A stretch of 64,000 nt of DNA from Paenibacillus protaetiae (GTDB lineage: Bacteria > Bacillota > Bacilli > Paenibacillales > Paenibacillaceae), in contig NZ_CP035492.1 of NCBI RefSeq assembly GCF_004135365.1, forward strand, positions 3,809,501-3,873,500, written 5' to 3'. The position numbers and the translations under genes are program-made. Of this stretch, positions 46,867-55,947 are shown piece after piece (position 1 is the first letter of the stretch; each line of letters starts with the position of its first letter). The notes beneath the pieces are model-generated. The model searched no databases and was not told the origin of the DNA. It saw nothing but the letters and a program-made list of their open reading frames with translations.

Positions 46867-47757
46867 ATGAACGTACTTAGAGTATCCAAATTGACGATAG
46901 CGCTGTTCGTGCTGCCGTGTTTGCTGCTTTACGTCTGCCTTGTTTTTGTACCGATTCTAATATCCATTTACAGCGGCTTGCTGGATTGGAACGGTATCGG
47001 ACAATCAAAATTTATAGGCTTGGACAATTTCAGAACTTTATTGTTTCATGATCCGGTGTTTTGGCCGGCAGTTCGCCATACGTTAATGTTTGCAGTCTTC
47101 TCCATGGTTGAAATTCCGGTTGCATTGTTTGTAGCGATATTGCTCAGCCGGTTTATTAAACGGCCTAATTTTCTTGTTTCAAGCTATTTTCTTCCCGTTA
47201 TTTTATCGGTTGTTATTGTCGGCCAATTGTGGAAGACGATCTATGCCCCGGCTTCGATGGGCGGCATGCTGAACCAGCTGCTGGATTTAGTCGGCTTGGA
47301 CAGCTGGCAGCGTACATGGCTGGAAAAACCGAGCATAGCAATGTACAGCTTATATTTTGTAGCGCTTTGGCAATATCTTGGTTACCATACACTGATTCAA
47401 TTTACAGGCATTCAGAACATCCCCGCAGATATTTATGAAGCGGCCAAAATAGATGGTGCAGATGGTCTTAAAGCGGACTGGCATATTACATTTCCAATGA
47501 ACGTGCCAATCTTTAAAATTTCGATTGTGCTTGCGTTTATCGGCTCGCTTCAATCGTTTGACATGATTATGGTTATGACCGGCGGCGGCCCGGCTCATGC
47601 TACGGACGTTATTTCCACCCATATGTACAACAGCTCGTTCTTGAGCCTGAAATACGGCTACGGCAGTGCGATTGCTGCATTTCTGGTTGTGTTGTGTCTC
47701 GTCGCTACGATTATTATCAATTACCTGTTCAACCGTCTTGAGCGGAGATATTCATAA
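46867..47757 (+). CDS. Sugar ABC importer 2: permease (MalF/UgpA-like)
   Basis: 296 residues, six membrane segments, EAA loop EAAKIDGADGLKADWHITFPM. The start ATG at 46867 follows TAGGAGGCACGCGAG. Its stop TAA overlaps the region of the next ribosome site. It pairs with the next permease. Confidence 0.93.
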   Translation: MNVLRVSKLTIALFVLPCLLLYVCLVFVPILISIYSGLLDWNGIGQSKFIGLDNFRTLLFHDPVFWPAVRHTLMFAVFSMVEIPVALFVAILLSRFIKRPNFLVSSYFLPVILSVVIVGQLWKTIYAPASMGGMLNQLLDLVGLDSWQRTWLEKPSIAMYSLYFVALWQYLGYHTLIQFTGIQNIPADIYEAAKIDGADGLKADWHITFPMNVPIFKISIVLAFIGSLQSFDMIMVMTGGGPAHATDVISTHMYNSSFLSLKYGYGSAIAAFLVVLCLVATIIINYLFNRLERRYS

Positions 47758-47774
47758 TGGAGGAGAGAGCTGCC

Positions 47775-48656
47775 ATGAAAACAGACGTACAAGCGGCTGC
47801 AGTAAAGCCGAACATCAAGACAGGGCGGCGGGTATACGGGCTTGGCAAAGCATTGATTTATCTTGTGCTCAGCATCCTGTTTGTCACGCAAGTGTACCCT
47901 CTCCTCTGGTTGTTTCTATATTCGCTTAAGACCAATGAGGAAATTTTGTCGGGCAAATTTTTTGCACTACCGGCCAAGTTTCAGTGGCATAACTTTCATG
48001 ATGCTGTTCAATCGGGCAATTACTTCGAATATTTAAAGAACAGTATATTTGTTACTTTGGTTACGATGATTTGCGTTCTGCTGCTTAGCTCGCTGGCAGC
48101 TTTTGCGATCAGCCGGTTCAGATGGAAATACGGCCAGGCGGTTATGGTTATTTTCCTGGTCGGCATGATGATTCCGATGCAGGCTACCTTGCTGCCGCTT
48201 ATGATCATGTTCAAGCATATTCACATTTTGAACACGCATTTGTCGATCATCCTGCCGTATATCGCCTTCCAGACGCCGGTATCCGTCTTTATACTGAGCG
48301 GGTTTATGAAGACGATCCCGCATGAGATCGAAGAATCGGCGGTTATTGACGGAGCGGGAATTTTCCGGATTTTCCGCAGCATTATCCTGCCGGTGTCGAT
48401 CCCTCCAATGATGACGGTTTGTATATTAACCTTCATTAATATATGGAACGAATACATTATGGCAGCGACGTTTATTTCCAAAGAACAACTTAAAACCTTG
48501 CCGTTTGGGGTATACAGCTTCGTAAGCCAATATTCGGTCAACTATGGAGCAATCGGCGCCTTCCTGGTTCTCGGAGCTCTGCCGGTTATTATTATCTACT
48601 TCTTGCTTGCAGACAAAATTACAAAAGGCATGGTTGCTGGAGCGGTGAAGGGCTAA
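47775..48656 (+). CDS. Sugar ABC importer 2: permease (MalG/UgpE-like)
   Basis: 293 residues, six membrane segments, EAA-type loop EESAVIDGAGIFRIFRSIILP, C-terminal end KGMVAGAVKG typical of the family. The ATG at 47775 is preferred because GGAGGAGAG precedes it; an ATG at 47757 lies in front of that site. It completes the membrane part of importer 2; no ATPase gene is nearby. Confidence 0.93.
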   Translation: MKTDVQAAAVKPNIKTGRRVYGLGKALIYLVLSILFVTQVYPLLWLFLYSLKTNEEILSGKFFALPAKFQWHNFHDAVQSGNYFEYLKNSIFVTLVTMICVLLLSSLAAFAISRFRWKYGQAVMVIFLVGMMIPMQATLLPLMIMFKHIHILNTHLSIILPYIAFQTPVSVFILSGFMKTIPHEIEESAVIDGAGIFRIFRSIILPVSIPPMMTVCILTFINIWNEYIMAATFISKEQLKTLPFGVYSFVSQYSVNYGAIGAFLVLGALPVIIIYFLLADKITKGMVAGAVKG

Positions 48657-48675
48657 AAGCCCTTTCCGCTTTTTT
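48648..48675 (+). terminator. Weak terminator-like hairpin overlapping the permease stop
   Basis: AAGGGCT (48648-48654) pairs with AGCCCTT (48658-48664) over a three-base loop, and six T follow five bases later. It may lower read-through into the sensor kinase gene. Confidence 0.4.
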
Positions 48676-48735
48676 GGCATGGAATGATGGTATAATAATT
48701 ATCTATCCATTATTTTGTTAGGGAGGCAGGCGGGC

Positions 48736-50568
48736 TTGGCACGTTCCAAAGGTAGACATTCCATTCGTAACCGTCTGTTCTGGTTATATTTATCCTCAAC
48801 CATGACGCTGCTTATTTTGGTCAGCTTTTTGTATTATCAGAAAACAACTCACATCATCCACGGGAAAATAAGCGATCTTGCTGAAAAAAACGTTTCCCAG
48901 ACGGTCGGGTTGTTTGATTTGCTTTTGGAGGGTTATGACAGCGTTACCAAATCATTGAACAGCAACTATGAGCTGCTTGATTTGCTGGAAAACCGGGATA
49001 AGCAGACAGAGCCGATTGCCAGCAATGATATGGAGCGGTCCATTACGAATATATTGGGCGCTGTTTATTTTTCGCGCGACGATATTATCGGCATTCACGT
49101 CATAACGAACAAAGGCAAAATTTATAATTATGAGCGCCGGTTTGCCGGTGTAGCCGACTTAAGCTATTCCAATGCCGACTGGTACAAAAAAATAAAAGCA
49201 GCTGACGGCGCCATGGTATGGCTTGGCTTATCCAACGGCTCTTTAATTAACAGCTTGCAGAAGGACGAAGTGTTTGTATTTGGCCGGACGCTGTTTGATT
49301 TGACCAACTATAAGCCGATCGGCATCGTATTGATTGAAACGGATCCGGCGCCGATTATGGATGCTTTGTCCAATGTGACGATCAGCCCGAACAGCCGGGT
49401 GTATATTGTTGACGAAGAAAACCGCGTAATTGCGACCAGTCAAAAAGCCGGCGAACAGACGCCATCCTTTGCAGGGCTTACGCGGCCGGTCAAAAATGAA
49501 ACCGTGGTCGATAATCAGAACGATCAGCTGATCGTTTCCGCTAAAGCTTCCGTCGCCGACTGGACCGTCGTTGGTTTTACGCCAAAAGCGGATATGAGTG
49601 CGGAGCTGGATCAGACCCGGCTTTATTTGCTGGCGGTTATGGCGGCGGTTATTGTATTATCGACCGTGCTGGCCACTTTGATCTCCCGGAATTTCGCTTC
49701 GCCGTTAAAGCTGCTTATCCGGGAAATGAAGCAGGTGGAGATGGGGAATTTCCGGGGTTCGGTAAACGTTAACTCCTTTGACGAGATTAACAGTCTGGTT
49801 GCTTCCTTCAACCGGATGGTGCAGCGGATGGATGAACTTATTGAGCGCACGGCTCTTGCATCCATCAGCGAAAAAAACGCCCAGCTTCAGGCGCTGCAAT
49901 CGCAAGTTAATCCGCATTTTTTGTATAACACGCTGGATATGATTTATTGGATGCTGGATGAACGGGAGAACGACCGTCTCGGAAAAGTGATTTTGGCGTT
50001 GTCCCATATGTTCCGCTATAGCAGCGATTGGGAGGAAGCATCTAAAACAACGCTGCGGCAAGAGCTTGATCAAATGCGGCATTATTTAACGATTATCGAA
50101 AGCAGGCTGCATGGCCGGATTGAAGCGCAGATTGAGTTTGACAGCAAATGGCTGGATGTCGCGCTGCCGAAGATGACGCTGCAGCCGATTATTGAAAATG
50201 CGGTAAAAAGTGGATTGGAGCCGCTGGGCACGTTAGGCATACTAAAGGTATACACCTATGCTGACGAAGTAGCGAATGAGCTGCAAATCGTCATTGCCGA
50301 CAATGGGATCGGCATGGATCATTCCATGCTGCTTCAGCTGCGCCAGTATTTGGCCGATGCGGAATACGGAACAAGAACGGCAGAGCCCGGGGCTGTCAAA
50401 CCAAGCGGGCCAAGGCAGCGCAAAGGAATCGGCCTTCCCAATGTACACCGCAGGCTGGTGCTGATGTACGGAGAACGATACGGGCTGCGGATTAACAGCA
50501 AGCAAGGCGAGGGCACAACGGTTATCATTGTTGTTCCGCTGCCGGAGAAAGGAGAAGATAGTATATGA
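48736..50568 (+). CDS. YesM-type sensor histidine kinase (importer 2)
   Basis: 610 residues. One membrane segment near residues 18-38, an extracellular sensor region of about 250 residues, a second segment near 295-320, a HAMP domain (residues about 315-370), and the YesM-type kinase core. The phospho-acceptor is His394 in NPHFLYNTLD. ATP-binding boxes are ENAVKSGLEP, DNGIGMD and KGIGLPNVHRRL. The start is TTG at 48736, nine bases after GGGAGG. It overlaps its response regulator gene by four bases. It probably senses a sugar, perhaps through the binding protein. Confidence 0.93.
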   Translation: MARSKGRHSIRNRLFWLYLSSTMTLLILVSFLYYQKTTHIIHGKISDLAEKNVSQTVGLFDLLLEGYDSVTKSLNSNYELLDLLENRDKQTEPIASNDMERSITNILGAVYFSRDDIIGIHVITNKGKIYNYERRFAGVADLSYSNADWYKKIKAADGAMVWLGLSNGSLINSLQKDEVFVFGRTLFDLTNYKPIGIVLIETDPAPIMDALSNVTISPNSRVYIVDEENRVIATSQKAGEQTPSFAGLTRPVKNETVVDNQNDQLIVSAKASVADWTVVGFTPKADMSAELDQTRLYLLAVMAAVIVLSTVLATLISRNFASPLKLLIREMKQVEMGNFRGSVNVNSFDEINSLVASFNRMVQRMDELIERTALASISEKNAQLQALQSQVNPHFLYNTLDMIYWMLDERENDRLGKVILALSHMFRYSSDWEEASKTTLRQELDQMRHYLTIIESRLHGRIEAQIEFDSKWLDVALPKMTLQPIIENAVKSGLEPLGTLGILKVYTYADEVANELQIVIADNGIGMDHSMLLQLRQYLADAEYGTRTAEPGAVKPSGPRQRKGIGLPNVHRRLVLMYGERYGLRINSKQGEGTTVIIVVPLPEKGEDSI

Positions 50569-51752
50569 ACATCTTAATTGCGGATGATGAGAATATTATT
50601 CGGGAAGGTATTCAGCGTACGCTGGTAGGCCGGTTTCCGGAACATACGACTTACCTGGCTTCGAATGCAGAAGAGGCGATTGCGATCCTTCGCGCTTGCC
50701 GGATTGACATTGCGCTAACCGATATTTTGATGCCGGGTATGACCGGCCTTGAAATGATAAACCTTACTCGCAGCCAATACCCGCATGTCCGCTGGGTGGT
50801 CATATCGGCTTACTCTGAATTTGCATACGCACAAGAAGCGATGCGCCTTGGCGCAAAAGATTATTTGCTGAAGCCGATCGGCAAAGAGATGCTGGTCGAA
50901 ATTATGGAGAAGCTGGGCGCGGAAATTCAAGAAGAATCGGAAGCGACAGAAGAAGCGGAGCTGCTCCGGATGAACCGCAAATTTGTCCGCGAGGCGGTGT
51001 TTCAGCGTTTTTCATCCGGCCTGGATATCGGCCGTTTTGATATGAAGCCGTTGATGGAGAGCTATCCGCGTTTTCATTTGATTATGGTTAAGATGGATAC
51101 GGATAAGGTCGTCCAGCTGGAGCATTTTATTATTGAGAATGTGATGGGGGAACTTATCGAGCAATACGGCTCCGGATTCGTGACGACCCACGACCGGATA
51201 AGCCTGTTAGGGCTTGTCGCCGTTCAGCCGGGGCGAAAGCTTGATGAGCTGCTGGAGGAGCTCCGCAAAAACCTCGTCAAATATTTAAAGGTTCCGTTTC
51301 AAATTATGCATACGGAGCAAATTAGCGATATACAGCAGGTGCCGCGGGAAGTTCAGCGGATGCGCCAAGCCTCTACCACGCAAGTCTATGAGCATAATGC
51401 AAGCGGAGGCGGCGATCAGCTTATTGAGGTTGCGCTGCAATATATCCGGACGCATTATCAGGAAGAGTTGTCGCTGGAGAAGGTGGCTTCTGTCGTTTAT
51501 TTGAACCCGGTCTATTTCAGCCAGCTGTTTAAGCAAAAGACCGGCTCAGGCTTCAAAGAGCATGTCATTCAAATCCGGCTGGAGCAGGCGAAACAGCTGC
51601 TGCTTAATCCCAAGCTGAAGCTCGCGGACGTTGCCGACCGGATCGGTTACCAGGATATCCGGCATTTCTCCCAGCTGTTCCGTAAAAAATACGGGGAGAC
51701 GCCATCGGAATTCCGCAGTAAAAATCTAACGGCAGCGGGAACCTCATCCTGA
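50565..51752 (+). CDS. YesN-type response regulator with AraC DNA-binding domain (importer 2)
   Basis: 395 residues. The receiver domain has acidic Asp7/Asp8, phospho-acceptor Asp53 (LTDILMPG) and Lys103 (LLKPI). A middle region of about 150 residues follows, then two AraC-type helix-turn-helix units at the C-terminus (LSLEKVASVVYLNPVYFSQLFKQKTG and LADVADRIGYQDIRHFSQLFRKKYG, key parts), ending GETPSEFR. It should activate the sugar importer when phosphorylated by the kinase it overlaps. Confidence 0.94.
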   Translation: MNILIADDENIIREGIQRTLVGRFPEHTTYLASNAEEAIAILRACRIDIALTDILMPGMTGLEMINLTRSQYPHVRWVVISAYSEFAYAQEAMRLGAKDYLLKPIGKEMLVEIMEKLGAEIQEESEATEEAELLRMNRKFVREAVFQRFSSGLDIGRFDMKPLMESYPRFHLIMVKMDTDKVVQLEHFIIENVMGELIEQYGSGFVTTHDRISLLGLVAVQPGRKLDELLEELRKNLVKYLKVPFQIMHTEQISDIQQVPREVQRMRQASTTQVYEHNASGGGDQLIEVALQYIRTHYQEELSLEKVASVVYLNPVYFSQLFKQKTGSGFKEHVIQIRLEQAKQLLLNPKLKLADVADRIGYQDIRHFSQLFRKKYGETPSEFRSKNLTAAGTSS

Positions 51753-51816
51753 TCTTGTAAAAGTCTTGCGCAACGTTTGCAGTTGTATTAACATAAACTT
51801 CATAATCATAAGGTTC

Positions 51817-51849
51817 GAAGGCCGTCCGAATGATGGCTTTCTTTTTTTT
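51817..51849 (+). terminator. Terminator of the importer 2 operon
   Basis: GAAGGCCGTC (51817-51826) pairs with GATGGCTTTC (51832-51841) using two G-T pairs, followed by eight T. Confidence 0.75.
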
Positions 51850-51870
51850 GCAAATGAGGGGGAAGCTTCG

Positions 51871-53811
51871 ATGCAATTATGGAATAAAAATGGGAGGCTG
51901 CCGGTATTTGGGCTGACGGCTGTGCTGCTGCTGGTCAAAATGGCCATGATGCGCCACTGGCTCTACGATAATGCGGTTGCGGCACATTTGGCGGCAGATG
52001 CCGGCTCAATTGTTGCGCTGCTCTCTTTGTTTGGGCTAATCGCAACCAAACGCTGGCGGAGTGTCGTCTATTGGGCGGTCAATGTCATCTTATCGGTGCT
52101 TTTGTTTGCCGTCACGGTTTATTATGCGTACTACGGCTCCGTGCCCACCTATTTGGCGCTCAACGCAGTTGATCAGGTTGGACAAGTTAAGGCTAGTGTG
52201 GACGCGTTAATCCGGCCGCAATATTATTTGTATTTTGTGGATGTCATTATTCTTTTAGCGGGTTTTATTTATAGGAAGGTGCGCAAACGGGGCGAAGCTG
52301 CGAAGGCGGAATCTCATGTTCCAAATCATGCAAAATGGCTCACTATGGGCCTTATTGCAGGCATTGCAGTATGTTTCCTGTACATTCGCGACAACATGGA
52401 TGTAGCTAACGAGCTGGTGCAGTCGGAGCAGCTTGGCGTACTCAATTATGAGCTGACGGCAGCGATTAATGAAAAACGCGAAGCAATGGCGGTTGGCGGC
52501 AAAACGATAACGCAAACGAAACAGGATATCCGCCAGCTGCAGCAAACGTATCCTTATGTAATGGGCAAGCCGGGCGCTACGGGGAACGAACCGGAGTCTA
52601 ACGGTTTTGGCTCGGCTAAAGGGATGAACGTCATTGTCATTCAGCTGGAGGCGTTCCAGAACTTTACGATTCATCTAAGCGTTGACGGGCAGACGATTAC
52701 GCCGGTGCTGAATAAGCTTATTGATGAAAGCTACTACTTCCCGCATGTGTATCAGCAGATTGGCCCCGGGAATACGTCCGATGCCGAGTTTATGTCGGGC
52801 ACATCCATTTATCCGACAGGCGCGATAGCGATGTCTACCGGTTACGGGGACCGGAAGCTGCCGAGTTTTCAAAGGCTGCTGTCCAGCAAAGGGTATGTGA
52901 CGAATACGTTCCACGTTAACGATGTTACGTTCTGGGACCGGATCAAGCTGTATCCGGCTCTTGGATATGATAAATATTACGATAAGCCGTATTTCAACAA
53001 TGATCATTTTAACGATTTTGGCGCATCGGATGTTGAGCTGTACCGGGTTGGCGTAGAGCAGCTGAAGAAAGTCCAAGATTCGGGTAAGCCGTTTTATGCG
53101 CAATTTGTTACGGCATCAAGCCATTTCCCGTTCAAAGTGCCGAAAGATCAGCAGCGGCTCGTTTTGCCGGATGAGTTCACCAATACGGAGCTGGGCGATT
53201 ATTTGCAGGCAATCAATTATACGGATTATGCGATTGGCAAGCTGATTGATTCTTTGAAAGCGAACGGAATGTGGGACAATACGATGCTGGTGCTTTACGG
53301 AGATCATTTTGGCGTCCAAAAAGATATTGTCAGCGACCAGCTGGTCAGCTCGCAGCTTGGCATCCCGTACGATTCCAGAGTAAGCCGCTTCAATATTCCG
53401 CTTATTATGCATGTTCCGGGCGGACAAGGGAAGCAAATCGAAACAACAGGCGGACAACTCGACATTATGCCGACGGAAGCCTCTTTGCTTGGCATCTCGC
53501 TGGAGGATGAGAACTATACCGCCTTTGGGCACAACTTGCTGGGCATTGACCATAACGTGTTTGGCATGCGTTATTATTTGCCGACAGGTTCTTTCTTTAA
53601 CGATGATATCGTGTTTATACCGGGCAAAGGTTTTGATGACGGAACGGCGATTTCGCTGGATACGCTGAAGCCGGTGGACGATATTACGCCTTACCGTTCG
53701 GATTATGACTATATTATGAAGCTTGAGAGCTTATCCGACCAGTATGTCAAGGAGCTTCCGAAACGAAAAGATGCGGGAGCGGAACCGGCCGCAGAGCCGG
53801 TTAAGCAGTAG
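51871..53811 (+). CDS. LTA synthase family sulfatase 2
   Basis: 646 residues. Five membrane segments lie in residues 10-185, then an extracellular sulfatase-type domain. The predicted nucleophile is the Thr of GPGNTSDAEF, and other landmarks are NTFHVNDVTFWDRIKLYPALGYDKYYD (key part FHVNDVTFW), ASSHFPF and YGDHFG. It is a clear paralogue of sulfatase 1, with the same layout. The C-terminal tail is charged and ends in PAAEPVKQ. The start ATG at 51871 follows GAGGGGGAAG. It sits between two regulatory operons and has its own terminator, so it is probably transcribed singly. Confidence 0.92.
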   Translation: MQLWNKNGRLPVFGLTAVLLLVKMAMMRHWLYDNAVAAHLAADAGSIVALLSLFGLIATKRWRSVVYWAVNVILSVLLFAVTVYYAYYGSVPTYLALNAVDQVGQVKASVDALIRPQYYLYFVDVIILLAGFIYRKVRKRGEAAKAESHVPNHAKWLTMGLIAGIAVCFLYIRDNMDVANELVQSEQLGVLNYELTAAINEKREAMAVGGKTITQTKQDIRQLQQTYPYVMGKPGATGNEPESNGFGSAKGMNVIVIQLEAFQNFTIHLSVDGQTITPVLNKLIDESYYFPHVYQQIGPGNTSDAEFMSGTSIYPTGAIAMSTGYGDRKLPSFQRLLSSKGYVTNTFHVNDVTFWDRIKLYPALGYDKYYDKPYFNNDHFNDFGASDVELYRVGVEQLKKVQDSGKPFYAQFVTASSHFPFKVPKDQQRLVLPDEFTNTELGDYLQAINYTDYAIGKLIDSLKANGMWDNTMLVLYGDHFGVQKDIVSDQLVSSQLGIPYDSRVSRFNIPLIMHVPGGQGKQIETTGGQLDIMPTEASLLGISLEDENYTAFGHNLLGIDHNVFGMRYYLPTGSFFNDDIVFIPGKGFDDGTAISLDTLKPVDDITPYRSDYDYIMKLESLSDQYVKELPKRKDAGAEPAAEPVKQ

Positions 53812-53828
53812 TTTATAGAATAGGGATT

Positions 53829-53857
53829 AACGCTCCGTCTATGACGGGGCGTTTTTT
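53829..53857 (+). terminator. Terminator after sulfatase 2
   Basis: AACGCTCCGTC (53829-53839) pairs with GACGGGGCGTT (53843-53853) with one T-G pair, then more T. Confidence 0.82.
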
Positions 53858-54129
53858 GATTGGGCTGCCCTGCCCCGGCGCGGATAGTCGGTGCACGCAA
53901 ACAAAGGGCTGCCGGTCCCGCACAACAGGCACAGCGGCCCGGTTGCCCAAGCTGCTCGTTCCGCCAGCTGCCTTCTGCTGTATGGAATGAACGGCATTGA
54001 ACAACAATACAATCATCCAAATCGTAGAAACACACCTGAACAACGTAGAAACAGCCATAATTGAACGGGCAGCTTTCTGCTATATTTAGAAAGTATCGGA
54101 CTTGGGACGCAGGAGGACAAGCTAGTACA
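53858..54129 (+). other. Non-coding gap before the second YesM/YesN pair
   Basis: About 270 bases with no credible gene. It should hold the promoter of the two-component operon. GGAGG at 54112-54116 is the likely ribosome site for the kinase. Confidence 0.4.
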
Positions 54130-55944
54130 ATGCGCATAGACATCAATAATCCGTTAACCAAAATGGGCATCAAACAACAGCTTATCGTATTATTTTTACT
54201 GATGGCGGGACCTATTTTGTTTTTGAACATGTACGGCAATTTGAAAGCGGTACAAATTTTGAAAAAGCATGTTACAAGCGCTTATGTGGAATTAAGCAAA
54301 CAGAACTTGAATTTGATCAGCCGCGATATTGATTCGGTTGACCGGATTATGACAACGGTTATTCAAAATCCGGTGACGCAGCAAATTGTTCCTTCCGAAG
54401 AGGAAGGGATGAGCGTATATGACCTGGTGAAAAAATATACGGTCGTAGATAACCTGCTGTCATTTTATTCAACGAGCAGCGACAGCGGTGAATCGATCAG
54501 CTACTCCTTATATATTTATGACCCGGACGATAACTACTTTTTTGCCCCGAAAATTCCGTTAACCCAGCGAGGGGTTTATTTTTTTTCGGACGCCAACAAG
54601 CCTGCATGGTTTGATGAAGCGGTCAGCAAACGCGGCAAAGGGTATTTGCGCATTATCGACCAGGCGGGCATTAAGCCGGGGCAAAAGACGCTGGCTTATA
54701 TCCGTGCCGTATATGATACCAAAACAGGCAATTCGGTCATTGGCGTGCTGGTTGCCAGCAATATGAACGATCAAATTCAGAAGTCGATTCAGACGGTGGA
54801 GCTGCCGGATGGTGAAATTTATTTTACAGACTGGGACGATACCATATTAACTTCGAATATCGGCGGCATCGGAAACCGACTTTGGCTTCCGGACCAGCTG
54901 CAGCGGAGCGCCAAACATTCCGGTACGGATAATGTGATTACGGACTCGTATATTTTTGTCGCCAATTATAATGCAGCTCCCCAGCAGAAGCTCGTGTACA
55001 AAATCCCGGTCCGCTCGCTGCTGCAGCAGCAAAGCGAGCTGCGCAAGGTGCTTCAGCTGATGACGCTGACGTACGGCTTATTTGCTTTTCTGCTCATGAT
55101 GTATTTCTGGCGCTCCTTGCTTACGCCGCTGCAGAAGCTGGCCAATTTCGTCCGTTCTTACGTACCGGGCGAAGTTATACCGCAAGCGCCGGGCAAAAGC
55201 CGCAATGACGAAATCGGCGTGCTGATGCTGGCCATCTACGATATGGCCGACCGGCTGAACTTGCTTGTCCGCGACAAATATCAGCTTGATATTAAGCAGA
55301 AGGAATCGCAGCTCCAGCTGCTTTATGAACAGATTAATCCGCATTTGTTATATAACACGCTGGAAAGCATCTATTGGAAAAGCTCGCTGGAAGGCAATTC
55401 CGAGTCGGCGGAAATGATTAAGGATCTATCGAAGCTGATGCGGATCAGCTTAAGCAAAGGGCGGGAGCTGATTACGCTTCAGGAGGAGCTGGAGCATGCC
55501 TCCGCTTATGTGAAGCTGCAGCAAAGCCGGTATGAATACGGCTTCCAGATCCGCTGGCACATTCCGGAGGAGGCGCTTGCCGTTACAGTGCCCAAAATTA
55601 CGCTTCAGCCGCTGATCGAAAATGCCATTATCCATGGCGTCAAGCATATGGGCGACGAAGGGGAAATTGCAGTCAGCGCCAGAATCGAAGGGGACCTTAT
55701 GTTCCTGGAAGTTTCCGATAACGGTTATAAAGGCGCCGATCTGGCCAAGCTGGCCCAGCTGCTGGACGATGCGGAAGCTGATCCGTCGCTCGGCTACGGC
55801 GTCCGGAATATTCATAAACGGTTCCAGCTTCATTACGGCCCGCAATACGGGCTGGCGTACAGCCGGAACGAGCAAGGCGGGACAACGGCAACCGTTACGG
55901 TGCCGCTTGTGCCCAGATCGGCGGAAGTGACAGAGGAGGAATAA
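54130..55944 (+). CDS. YesM-type sensor histidine kinase (importer 3)
   Basis: 604 residues. Membrane segments near residues 15-40 and about 310-330 enclose an extracellular sensor region. The kinase core has NPHLLYNTLESIYWK with phospho-acceptor His405; the usual NPHFLYNTL has Leu instead of Phe here. ATP-binding boxes are ENAIIHGVKH, VSDNGYKGADL and YGVRNIHKRF. In the D-box the common DNG-x-G is DNGYKG. The start is ATG at 54130 with GGAGG 13 bases upstream, a long spacing. The response regulator gene follows by three bases. It controls importer 3 downstream. Confidence 0.9.
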   Translation: MRIDINNPLTKMGIKQQLIVLFLLMAGPILFLNMYGNLKAVQILKKHVTSAYVELSKQNLNLISRDIDSVDRIMTTVIQNPVTQQIVPSEEEGMSVYDLVKKYTVVDNLLSFYSTSSDSGESISYSLYIYDPDDNYFFAPKIPLTQRGVYFFSDANKPAWFDEAVSKRGKGYLRIIDQAGIKPGQKTLAYIRAVYDTKTGNSVIGVLVASNMNDQIQKSIQTVELPDGEIYFTDWDDTILTSNIGGIGNRLWLPDQLQRSAKHSGTDNVITDSYIFVANYNAAPQQKLVYKIPVRSLLQQQSELRKVLQLMTLTYGLFAFLLMMYFWRSLLTPLQKLANFVRSYVPGEVIPQAPGKSRNDEIGVLMLAIYDMADRLNLLVRDKYQLDIKQKESQLQLLYEQINPHLLYNTLESIYWKSSLEGNSESAEMIKDLSKLMRISLSKGRELITLQEELEHASAYVKLQQSRYEYGFQIRWHIPEEALAVTVPKITLQPLIENAIIHGVKHMGDEGEIAVSARIEGDLMFLEVSDNGYKGADLAKLAQLLDDAEADPSLGYGVRNIHKRFQLHYGPQYGLAYSRNEQGGTTATVTVPLVPRSAEVTEEE

Positions 55945-55947
55945 GAT

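Noticed and set aside
45318-46889. A 523-codon open frame opposite binding protein 2
   Set aside because: Same reason: antisense shadow without ribosome site or domain.
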